Assembly: GCA_037042915.1 (NCBI GenBank)
Contig: CM073193.1
Location: 5,518,001-5,582,000 of the forward strand
Reading direction: 5' to 3'
Origin: Auricularia sp. M13
Lineage: Eukaryota > Basidiomycota > Agaricomycetes > Auriculariales > Auriculariaceae
Length of the DNA stretch: 64,000 bases
The notes under the pieces: model-generated
Database searches by the model: none
What the model saw: only the letters and a program-made list of their open reading frames with translations
What the model was told of the DNA's origin: nothing
In this document: one piece after another, positions 44,538 to 55,140 of the stretch
How positions within the stretch are numbered: position 1 is the stretch's first letter
Layout of the letters: each line of letters opens with the position of its first letter
Program-made: the position numbers and the translations under genes

Positions 44538-45289
44538 GGCTGTATTTAACCATGTTGCCATCTCCTAGGACACCAGTCACGTGTCACCACATCAAGCTTC
44601 AAAACGGCTCAGAAACGAAGAGTCTGAGGTCTAGATTCGTGTGCTTGTATACCACCGTGCGGGAGGCGGCCTCCAGGTGCACAAGACCTAGACAGCATGT
44701 TGGGCTGTACATGAGCTACAGATCGTAAATAGACCCTATGGTCATCCGGCACGGTATTTGTGAATCCATCGTTCGTTCGAGATGCGCAGTGCCCAACCAA
44801 CACCAATATCTACAGCGCGTTTGCCGGGACACAGCTACCCGGAACCGTCAAACGTTAACGGGGCACTGAGTCCTTACCGTGCCTAGCGTGTAGCGCTTCC
44901 CGGAAGCAGTCGGGGAGATAGTGCAGCAGGATGCCGTCGTTGCGTGCGGCAGGGTAAAGGTACGCCGCCCGACGACTGAGCGGCCGAGAAGACGCTGATG
45001 GCTGGAGTAGTGAACGAGTGAACGCAAGCCTCATGAAGATGCAGCGGGATAGTGCTACCTTACGCCGAGCAGGACGAACTTCACGGGCCATGAGGATACG
45101 TCCACGACGCCAAACGTTCGTGTTGGCCGTTCGAGCCAGAACACGCTCACAGTTCGCAGGAGATACAGAGTTCTTGGACCTAGAACGAGAAGGAACCAGC
45201 CCTTTGCAGCCATCGGAAGTGCAGATACACAATCCGCCAGTAGATAGGTGGGTAGGTAGCATGCGTATGACGGAAGATGGGAAGGGAGG
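44538..45289. other. Unassigned; contains the unclear 3' end of the NRPS
   Basis: The Tnp2 remnant may continue briefly after the MITE. From about 45290 down to 44870 on the minus strand, frames such as LLHYLPDCFREALHARHGKD may be the last NRPS exon, after a long pyrimidine-rich intron with TACC repeats near 45250. I could not fix the stop codon. Confidence 0.35.
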
Positions 45290-48200
45290 GGGAAAGAAAG
45301 AAATATGGAAGGAATACGCACGTCCATGCGCGCGAGGACGCCGCCCAGCTTCTCCGCGCCGTCCCACAGCGCGTCCGCGTGCCAGAGCACGTTGACGTAC
45401 ACGTTGGACAGCGCCTCCCACTCCAAGCCCGCGTGCTGCTCGTGCGGCGCGCGGCTCGCGAGGTCCGCCTCGATGTCGATCCTGGAGTGCGGCCCGGGGT
45501 GGACGGGGATGCGCAGGGGGAGGAGGGCGAGCGTGGGCCCCGCGACGCGCTCGATGGACGCGAAGGGCGTCGCGCGGCCTGCTTGGAAGAGGCCGACTAC
45601 TACCTCATCCCTCTCCCCCTCCTTCTCCTTCTCCTCGTCTCCCTTCTTGCTCTCACTGTTGTGGAAGGGAAGCGCACGGCCGAGCGCGCGAAGGAGCAGC
45701 GCAGGCGTCAGTCCCTCAATATCTGCGGAAAGGACGTTCTGCGCAAAGAGGAACGCGTCGGGCTGCGCGTCCTGCTTGCTGGGGAGGCGCGTCGGGCGCG
45801 CGCCGCGCAGGTATTGCGTCCAGTATTCCTGCGATGCGGATGCGGTTGTGGAGTGGGGGCGGGAGCATCAGACGATGTGCCGCACGAGCGCGGGGAAGCT
45901 CGGTGCGGGCGCGAGCGCTTGCTGGCCGCTACTGTAGAGGACGCAGAGGTCGGCGAGGAGCAGCGGGAGGGACCAGCCGTCTGCGTTCGTCCGTCAGCCG
46001 TGGACTCCGTCGTAACAGTACTGTAACGGAGGAAGCAGGGGACGCACCGTACAGCGCGTGGTGGATGACGAGCACGAACGCCTCCTCGCCGCCGCGTGCG
46101 CGGTTGTGGAACGCGCGGACGGGCGGGGAGAACAAATCCGACGGCGTGTGCATCGCGGCTTCCATTTGCTTCTTGACGGCGCGCTCGAGGTCGTCCTCGA
46201 TGGCGTCGACGAAAGTGAATGTTGGCGTCATCTACAGCGGAATTCGCGGGGCGGAGGATGACCTGGAAGACTTCGCTGGGGGAGATGGCTGCAAACGTCG
46301 TGCGCAGAATGGCGTGGCGAATGCGGAGGGCCGTCCAGGCCTCTCCGAGCTTTTCTTGTCCAGCGGGTTGAGTGCTCGATCTGTTAGCTCTCTGTGAGTA
46401 CGAGGGCGCACATGTTCAGAAGACTTGCATGCAAACGGCAGCTCATAGAACGTCCTGCCCGTTGCGAGCCATGCCGCGAGATGGTGTCGTTGTCCCTTCA
46501 GAGCAACAATCAGCACTTATCACATCTGAAGATCACCAAAGCAGACTCACAGGCAAAACAGGCAAAACCTCCTCGACCAGTTCCTGCCGCAAGCCCAAAT
46601 ATTCCAGCACCTGCTCCTGAATGCGTTTCGGCACAACCTCCTCCTCCTCCATCTCTCCGCGTCCGCTCCCCTTCGCACGCAAACGCGCGTCGCGCGCAGC
46701 GATAGCGCCGCGCACATGCATCCCAGTCAACAAATCCCCGATCGCCAGCTCACGCTTGGCGCGCGCGACGACCTGCAGCACGGAGATCGAGTCGACGCCG
46801 ACGGTGTAGAACGGCGTGCGCGGGCGCAGGCGGTCGCGCGGGACCTTCGCCACGGCGCACACCGCTGCGCGCAGTGCTTCTTCCTCCGGGCTGAACACTT
46901 CGTCTCCGTCGTCTAATTCTGGTGTGGCGGCCGTCGATGGTGCAGTGGGAAGAGATGCGGGAAGCGGCTCGAGGGGAGAGGGGACGCTGAGCGCGGGTGC
47001 GCGCAGGATTTGCACGACCGCGGTGAGCGCGGCGTTGAATGCTTGCAGGACTTCGCGCGCTTTGGGGGCGCGAGGATGCCGCGCCGGCAGCCGAGCCTGA
47101 GTGTCAGTGTCTCTGCTCCATACTCCACTTCGGCGTTGAACGCATACTGGCGATAGTAATCAGCTGCAGTGCCGGCTGCAGTGGTTGTGCACCCACCTCC
47201 GGCTCGTAGAGCTCATCCTCGAACTCGAACGGCTTCCAGAGCGGCCCCCGGGACCGCTCGAGGACCTGTTCCGTGCGCTGGAAGACGAAGAGCGCGTCGA
47301 ACAGGGCGGCGTTGGACGCGCTGCGCCACGCATTCTGGATGTCGCGCAGCGGCGTGTGCTGGTAGGGCTCGGCGAGCGCGTAGGCGAGATGCAGCGCCTT
47401 TGCTGCGTCCTCGTTCGTGTCTCTATCGGTCGCAAAGGTGACGCGCGCAGGGTTCGTGCTGCCGCGGATGGTGAGTTCGCACGGCCTTATGCATTGCGCG
47501 ACTTACTTGAACAGCGGGCAACGTTGAGTGCGCCGTCCAAGGGGATGGAGCGCCCAGAGACGACATGCCCGATGACGACCTCGCGGCTTCTCGACAAACT
47601 AGCGTAGACCTTGGCCCTGAAAATGAAATGCATCAGTTGTCGACACGTTTGTTACGAGGACAAAAGCTTACCACGCCAATAAAGCAACGACCTGCACGGT
47701 GAGCTCCATCTTCTGGCATGCCTCTTCTATCTGGCTCGTCGGGAGTGTTGACGCGGATTCATACAACCCAACACTCGCATCCGGTGAACTGGAGTCGATC
47801 TTGGTCGGCAGGTATCCTGACAGGCGGCGCTGCCAAAACTCTGCTTCGTCCCATGGTCGGTGCAAGATGTACGGCAAGGCTGAGCAGAACTGCGGACGCT
47901 CCAGGACGGGCTGCTCTTGGTAGATTTTTGCCAGGTCCTCGAAGAGATATTCCAGGGACGTGCCATCATAAAGGCTGGAGGCCTGTCAGCTCTGACCCCC
48001 TGAGCAAATATTTGTTCACGTACGCATGATGCATGACCAGTTGCATGACGGAACGCGATGGCGAGGAGATCACGTGGACGTGATGAGGAGGGGCGCTGAA
48101 AGCTTCAGCACTGTCGAACGCGACGGAATCCGAGGATCTTTGAAGCAGGTTCGGCAGCTCGGCGTCCGAACAGCTCGTCTCCCCCCATCGGATAGGAGCA

Positions 48201-51200
48201 TCCTTGTGTACGGCCGATATCCACGGCAGCTCGACTCCTTGATGGAAGGATATTCTGAGGATCTCGACCTTGTTGACGAGTGACTTCCAGGCGGCTCGCA
48301 GACGCGCGATGTCGACAGTGGTACTGAGCTGGAGGGGATGCGAGACGACGTAGAGCTTGCCCTCCGACGCGAGGGTTGAGCTGAGCATGGAAGCCTGCAG
48401 CGCGGTGGCAGGCACGACTCGTTCGATGCGGTCGTCCTTACTGAGCGTTAGAATACTATGAGCGTATTCCTCCATGAGCTTCGGGGCCGTCTGCGAAAAT
48501 AGCGCCACGGGATCGTCTTGCGAGGCTGCCTCCAGTTTCTTCGCAGCGACATGAGCCGCAAGCGCGCCGATGGACGGGAAACGTAGATTATCGGCTGAGC
48601 GGACGTTGATACCCGCGGAGCGCAGCCGCTGAGCAAGTCGGATACCGCTGATAGAGTCAAGTCCGAGCCGCAAGAATGCAACATTCTTCATAACGGCGTC
48701 GAGCTGGATGTCGCAAATTTCGGCTACGCAGGAGCGAATCTTGAATTCCGTATCATCCCACGAAGTCTCGTCGTAGTGGGTGACATTCCGCTGCGACGGC
48801 GCGTTCCAAGCACAGTGAGAGACGTGGATATATCGCCGATGAGGGCTACTGTGCGTCGTACGATGGATTCTGCGGTGGACGCGTCGAGACCTTTCGTGAA
48901 AGTTGCGCTGAGCTTAAGGTTGTTGTCGCCCTCGGAAGCGACAGCTTCCAGAGCAAATGGATACTGTTAACGGGGTTAGTAGACATTGAAGCTGTGATGT
49001 ATCTGCGTACGTCTATCCCACAGACACCGGGGAGCTCGCGCCACAGCTCCGGGTTGAGTTCGAGTCCAGGACTTCTCGTGAACGTGCGTGAATAACGTAT
49101 TGAATAAGTTACCGTAGACACCGGCCCATTGCTGTACTATCTGCAGAGGCGTATGTTGGTGGGTTAAAATGTGCTCGCTGTCGGTTTGGACTGTGGTGGC
49201 GACGTCGATGAAGTTGCCAGACGACGCAAAGTTCACCCGGACTGGCACGGTTGTGATGCACGGAGCTACCGAAACCATTAGCCACGCACGTCAACAAGCA
49301 TGTTAGTTAGTCTTACCGAGGACAGTGTCTGCATCAGGGACTGGAATCGTGCGGCCGGAAAGAACTACACCGATTACCTGCAGGTGGTGAGGTACAGGCG
49401 AAACGATGGATAGTCAGGCTGACGATGTCCGCACGCTGGAAATGCTCGACGAACGCAACCGCGAAGGCAGCCTGACACAAGGCGTGCAATGCAATGCCGA
49501 AGCTGCGCGCGGTCGCCTCGAGTCCCTCAAGACTCATACTGTGCACGATTTTCACGTCGTCGAAGTTGCTTGGATCCTCCACGAGGGGAAGCTCTGGCTG
49601 CGGGCCAAGATCCTTCAGGTAGCTCTCGTAGAAGCGGCGCGCATCGTCAAGATTTTGTGCCGCCACGTACTCCACGACTTTAGAGAACGGCGTACGGTAA
49701 GGGTCAAATTGGTCGTAAGCACGCGATTCTATTTCGTGCAGGAACATTGCGAGCGATTCGCCTATGTACAAAGTCAGAAAGAAAATAATCACCGATGATT
49801 GGGATGTACTGGCCGTCGTAGATGGAATGGTGCAACGAGAGAACGAGGAAAGCTTCATCTTCTCGTTGCCACAGATTCGCTTGCAGTGGCACAGTCAGAA
49901 AAACTTGCGCGATCTTCTTGTCGACAGCAACGAAAGATGTCCGCAGAATGGAGTTGGAAGCAATCGTCTCCAGGAGATGGCGAAGCAAGACCTCTCGACG
50001 CGCTGACTGCAACTCAAGTATGACGTGATTCACGTACAGAGGGGCTTCGGAATCGATGGAGCGAGCAACAAAGCTCTCTTGCAAGGGCAAAGCAGGGAGG
50101 GCGTCTTCAACACCAGTGGATGCGCCGAGCACAGACCGAACCCGCTCAGCGAACACTCGCAGCCCTTTGCTGACGGCGTGGAGGTGTTCCCCATTCTGAA
50201 CGGCATCGCCTACGGAAGCCTTACCCGCAATGGCTTCAATGGAAGGGCCCCGGACCAAGAAAGCCACAGGGACGTTCAGGCCGGCGCTAGCAAGTCTCGC
50301 AGCAAGCCTGATAGCGCCAATGGAGTCGATGCCGAGCTGGAGAGTTGTCGTCAGGTGCGTCACCGGTTCCGACCATGGAAAGGATTACGTCGCGGACGCG
50401 CTCCTCCTGACCAGTCAAAGCGCGCTTCGGCTGCGTGGAATCACCCATGAGCGTGTCCAGAGATGTATCCGAGAACACCTTCCTCAGCAGCTTGGAATCG
50501 ACCTTGCGCGAGATGAGCGCTACGGGCATAAAGTCGACCGCGATGATGAGATCAGGGACCATAAAGGCAGGAAGGCGCTCGCGGCACGCAACAAGCAGCT
50601 TCTGGCACAGCGCGCCTTCCGAGTGAAGAACAACGGGAAAGTCCTCCGGGTCCTTCTGTGCGCGAGTGATGCGAGAGAAGAAAGAAAGCAGGAGGTCACG
50701 GTTGAGCGATGGATGCTGCGCGACGAGAGAAGCCACTGCGGGGTTTTCGTTAGACGAGGCGCGCAGGCATTCGCTGACCTCCGCGAGTTCCAACCGTTGG
50801 CCTCTGATCTTGGTCTGATCATCGCTCCGGCCAAGGTACTCGATGGTCTTGTCGTCGAGGTTAGCCTGCGACAAGATAGAAAAAAGATGCCAACATACCT
50901 CGTCCGCCATGAGGCGCACCATATCTCCAGTCCGATCTTTAGTCCGATAAAGCATCACACTGCTATCCATTTTAAAGAAACCCTTCGCATCTGGGCGGTT
51001 GAGATAGCCAATGCCCACGAGATCGCCCGCGACACAAAGTTCCTGAAATACGTCAGAGACCTCCGACACGAACAAACGCGAAAGACGCACTCCAGGCTGA
51101 CCGCGCAGAGTCAGTTGTTGTGTACCAGGGCGGAACACATGCGCCTGGTTGCCGTCAAATATTTTCCCGATGTCGCGGGCGGAAGACGTCCCCCGAACGC

Positions 51201-51276
51201 GCGCCATGGAACATCCAATTGTGACCTCTGCAAACCAGTCAGACAGGCAACCGCAAGGCAGGACGCGTCGGTGTAC

Positions 51277-51288
51277 CTGTAGGCCCAT
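51277..51288 (-). other. 12-nt micro-exon in the NRPS A5 motif
   Basis: ATGGGCCTACAG lies between a 52-nt intron (51289-51340, GTAGGT..GTCAG with GCTGAC) and a 49-nt intron (51228-51276, GTACAC..TGCAG with TCTGAC). Joining AACGCTT, the micro-exon and AGGTC gives exactly N-A-Y-G-P-T-E-V, the expected A5 core. No other splice choice seen restores this motif. Confidence 0.75.
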
Positions 51289-53597
51289 CTGACGAATCCG
51301 AGAGGTCAGCACATGCCTACTCGAGTCGGGGAGCACCTACAAGCGTTGAAGAGGACGATGGCTCCGGGATCGTTGCCCCAGACTTCAATGATGCGAGCAG
51401 ATATTTTCTCGCCTGTCGACATGGTAAGGCGCAAGCGATTGCAAAACCTACGAAGTGCCTACCTCCAACGGATGACAAGCGTAGATCGGGCACATCTGCT
51501 GGCACAAGGCCAGAGCATTCGAGGAGGGAAGGAACGAGACTAGTAGACGGACGATGAGAAAACCGTGAAGGCCGAATTTATGCCTACAGACCACGAGTGC
51601 GAATTCTTCAGGTCACGCAGCGTATTGCCGAGATCAGCAAGAATTATGTGCCGCGGGGCCGACGCGGTCGCCATTCCGAAGCGGAAAGCAGCGAATATTT
51701 CTAGCAAGTGCACGTCACTAGTTCGCGTCAGCGGGGCACTACATGGAAACGGGTGGTACTTGCAATGCAATTGACGTGCGTCCCAGGAAACGCCCTTTGC
51801 CCGCGAACGGAGGAACGGGACAGTGCTTGTTGATCAGGTCATGGAGACATTTAATGAACGAGACGAGGTTGCCGTGAGAAACGAGCACGCCTTTGGGCAG
51901 ACCCGTACTGCCGCTGGTGTATAGCACTGGAACGTCTTGAGCGCGAAGTACGACGAGGACATGGGTTGAAGCTTACAGTAGCCCGGAGCGTACCGATCGT
52001 AGGGTACGTCGGGCACGGTCGAGGGTTGACGCGCCAGTTCTGCGACATGGCCCGCCTCGTCGACAACAACGATGTCAACGCCATTCTTGACGTCCTGGAA
52101 GTTGGCAGCCTGCTCGACCGTGGTGAAGACCATCGCGGCCTCACTGTCTTGCACGAGAAGTACCTTGCGCGCAGGTGGAAGATCTTCTTCGACAGGCAAG
52201 TAACAACTCCCCGTCTTGAAAATTCTGCAGCGACAATCAGCTTCAATTAAAAATCGCCAGCGAAAGCTCGACGCACCCCAGTTGATACGCGTACGCCGGC
52301 AGCGTGCGCCCCATGCAGAAAGCGATGGCGTCGCCTTTGCAGCGGAGGGGGTATTCAGAAGGCTTGCGACGACCGAGAAGAGCGTAGGGCGCGGGGAAAG
52401 AGGGCTGTCGTGATACGCTGCAGCGGCGTCCTCGAGCAGGAAGCGAATCGTGTCTGCGTCATAAATACTGTCACGGTCGTCAGAAAGAAACCCGAAGAGT
52501 TGCGTCGTAAGACTGACGGATGATGCGCTGAGAAAAAGAGCATAGGCCCTTCTTCAACATTCTCCAGGAGGGACAGCGCCCACGGCGGTTTGACCGAGCC
52601 CACAGCGTCCTTCATGATCTGCTCGGCGCGCTGGCTCGCAAGGTCATTCAGGCTCGTGCCATCCTGCGCCTTGTGCACCGTCCAGTTAACCTGAGCTGTC
52701 GCATAAAGGACCTGGATAAACGTGCTGCACCCCAGTCAATAACGGTATCATTAGAAATTGGACCAAAAACGCACATATCGTCCGAGTAGTCACCAGTTGG
52801 CTGCACGAACCCAGTCCTCAGAATGTCGTACTGTGCAGCAAGCGTTGCCCACGCGCTCCGCAGCCTATCGGCGTCCACGCCTGCACCGATTTCGAGGCAA
52901 GTATGCGACCAATACGCGCGGTGATGGAGCGCGCGCTCGGAGAGCATGCCTTCCTGCACTAAAATAATCGATCAGCATTGGCCACATGCCGACTCAAATG
53001 AAATACTCATGAGGCAGGCATGGCAGGACCATCTCAATACGCGGCCCGTTTTCAGTCTTGATCTGCTGCTTCACGCGCGGGAGCCACTCCGCATTGAACG
53101 TCTCCAGCATCTGGTGGACCTCCAGAGTTTCCGCATCTTCATCGCCAGTCGTATCCGCAACGACGAACGACGCGAGCTGCCTGGCAGTCGGATGCTCGAG
53201 CACGTTGAGGACCGCAACGTCCCGGCCGAGTCCGAGACTGCGGATGCGCGCTGCGAGCTGAATGGCGCGGATCTGATGAGAGGGATTGCAAGGTTAGCGT
53301 GGACATTCAACGTCTGACTGGAAGAAAGAACGCACGGAATCCACACCCAGTGCGTTCAACGGCGTATCGACGCCGACGACCTCCAGCGGCGCGCCAGTGA
53401 GCTTCGCCACGGCATTCCGGATGGCCTCAACAGCCGCCTTCCTTCTCCGACCCGCCCCGGCCGTCTTGCGCACTCTGCGAAGCGAGAAGCGACTCCCACG
53501 CGGCCAGGTTGACCTCGGCGTAGATGCGCGCCAGTGCCGTGCGGTCGATTTTGTTCGACGGCGTTGTCGGGATGCGGGGGACGACGAGGAAGACGCT

Positions 53598-53613
53598 GGT
53601 AGGTAGGTAGGTT
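53598..53613 (+). repeat. GGTA microsatellite inside NRPS coding sequence
   Basis: Four GGTA units at the site where A domains usually read LPxYMVP; here the frame reads STYLPTSVF. This may be a small insertion or replacement. Confidence 0.6.
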
Positions 53614-53696
53614 GAATCGATCCAGGCCGCAACGTTGCTGATCGGCAGAAGTCTGCTGTTCGTCTCCTCAGACATCCGACCAGAGCGCAAAGTCAT

Positions 53697-54959
53697 CCAA
53701 GTGTGGGCGAGTTTAGAACACGTTCAGTAGGACATCGCGAGCGATCTCTTCAAACCAGTCTCGAGCAGGGACCTGCGCTCAGGTAATCGTCAGGATAGGC
53801 CATGCGGATGGGCCAAGTGGATATTACTTCGGACACTTGGGCCATGTAAGTCACACTGCAAAAAGAACCACATTTCGATGTCAATTGCCAGACGTCAAAG
53901 CTCGAGGACATACAAGGATAGGCATACGATATATCATGAGAAGAAGGAGCGAATCCGACGGACATGCAGCCGTTACCGATGTCCAGAACATAGAAGGCCT
54001 GTGTGTTCATTACCGACCTCGCAAGACGCTGCGCACTGCTCGTGTTACATGTGGAATACCTAAGATTTCTGCGTCTCGAGGACTTCATTGCGGGGGCGAG
54101 GAACGGAAGGCTGAGTTTCGTTTGTCTCCTGTATTGGGCCTTCGATCATCACAACCGTCCGTTCGTCCAGCAGCCCGCTATGTCCTACTATCCGGGAGAC
54201 AGATGATCACAATATAACTCGCTCATTCTTACGACCTTCAGCTCTGGTTTGGTGACACCGTACTGAGCGGAGAGCAAATAAATGATCTTGTATATGGAAG
54301 CTTAAGGGTAAGGCAAGGGCTATGCGGGATGGTGTGTCGTACGCAGGGGCAACAAAATAGCCAGGCGTATGCGGCGATCGGACCGCCGAGCGCGAGCCGA
54401 GACTCGCAACTGCACGAACAGCTCTCGCACATCATGCGTTTTTGTCGTGCGCTTCCACTATACAGGCGGGTCAGCCACAAGCCCACACACAAGCGGCTGC
54501 CCTGGTGTGCCCACTTAAGCACGGGAGAAAGCACCGCAGCGTCGGTGCGCAGACCGACCCGGTGTATATCAATGTTGATTGCGGCTAGGCGTTAGGGACG
54601 GCGCCGAGCGTGCGCCGTACCGCAGGCCACAGAGCAGGCACACTGTGCAGTTGTGCGGGATGCGGTGCGTCAAATGCGGGTCGGAGCAGATACGTATCAA
54701 ATGCCGACCCAACGGTACCTGCGCAGACCTACGAACACCCTGTGGGGTCGCAAGGAGCGTCGAGAGCTCGCTCCTACTGAAGCGATTCAAGGCGCTGTCG
54801 TCCGCCGACACCAGCCACTCCCAGTCGCGCATTCGGGCAATCTTTCCGACCTCGACACAGATGCGGGAAGAGCCTAGAGGGCACGCTTCTCCGCTGGTGT
54901 GCACGCGCGGAAGCTTGGGGTCGCCTTCTCACATTGAATGTCGTGATGTGTTGTGCTCG
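53697..54959. other. Region upstream of the NRPS fragment, no A domain found
   Basis: Translating the minus strand here gives no A1-A9 motifs, so the NRPS is truncated at about 53700. A minus-strand frame at 54904-54570 (VGKIARMRDWEWLVSADDSA) is protein-like but unrecognised. Confidence 0.4.
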
Positions 54960-55140
54960 CGTGTAATGCAACGACAGGACTGGACGCAGCGGCCCAGCCG
55001 TTCGAGCGGTCAGCGCTGGCGCAAGCAGCGAGCGCCAGGGTCATTCATAGGGCTACTTGGTAGCGGGTACGGAGTGTTTCCAGGGTCCATGTGCTTGGAT
55101 AGCACTATGCCCGCGCGCCGCGCGCGGCGACCAGGGTGCT
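54960..55140 (+). repeat. R-family repeat, partial copy R9
   Basis: Has the left flank (CCCAGCCGTTCGAGCGG, AGCGCTGGCGCAAGC) and GGGCTACTTGGTAGC at 55050-55064, then about 75 bp of core (GCGGCGACCAGGGTGCTGCC). The right end is missing. Confidence 0.8.

Larger units (their letters stand above)
45290..53696 (-). pseudogene. Ferrichrome-synthetase-like NRPS, 5'-truncated and internally deleted
   Basis: Minus strand, domain order A(end)-T-C-A-T-C-T-C-T-C. A1 end: VPRIPTTPSNKIDRTAL (53570). T1: LGVDS spliced to IRAIQLAARI (53340-53270). C1: HH spliced to IYDADTIRFLLED (52517/52467). A2: KTGSCYLPVEEDLP (52190), LYTSGSTGLPKGV (51920), NA-YGPTE-VTIG built from a 12-nt exon, GDLVGIGYLNRPDA (50980), YLGRSDDQTKIRG (50850). 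T2: LGIDSIGAIRLA (50320). C2: HHSIYDG (49810). T3: LGLDSISGIRLAQ (48660). C3: HHALYDG across an intron (48023/47974). T4: VGVDSISVLQVV (46790). C4: HHALYDGWSLPLLLADL across an intron (about 46080-45970). Two T-C pairs after the last A domain are the signature of hydroxamate siderophore synthetases (SidC type), which join N5-acyl-N5-hydroxyornithine units. The first A domain is missing apart from its end, C1's second half and the A2 start are shortened, and T2 shows a 1-nt shift, so I read it as decayed. Confidence 0.85.

Noticed and set aside
45277-46397. Long plus-strand ORFs antisense to the NRPS tail
   Set aside because: GC-rich antisense shadows; the minus strand gives clear condensation-domain motifs.
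50228-50396. Treating 50314-50367 as a 52-nt intron (GTAATC..CCAG) in the T2 domain
   Set aside because: It keeps frame and has a branch-like site, but would remove the first loop of the carrier domain; a one-base shift preserving PVTHLTTTLQLGIDS fits the family better.
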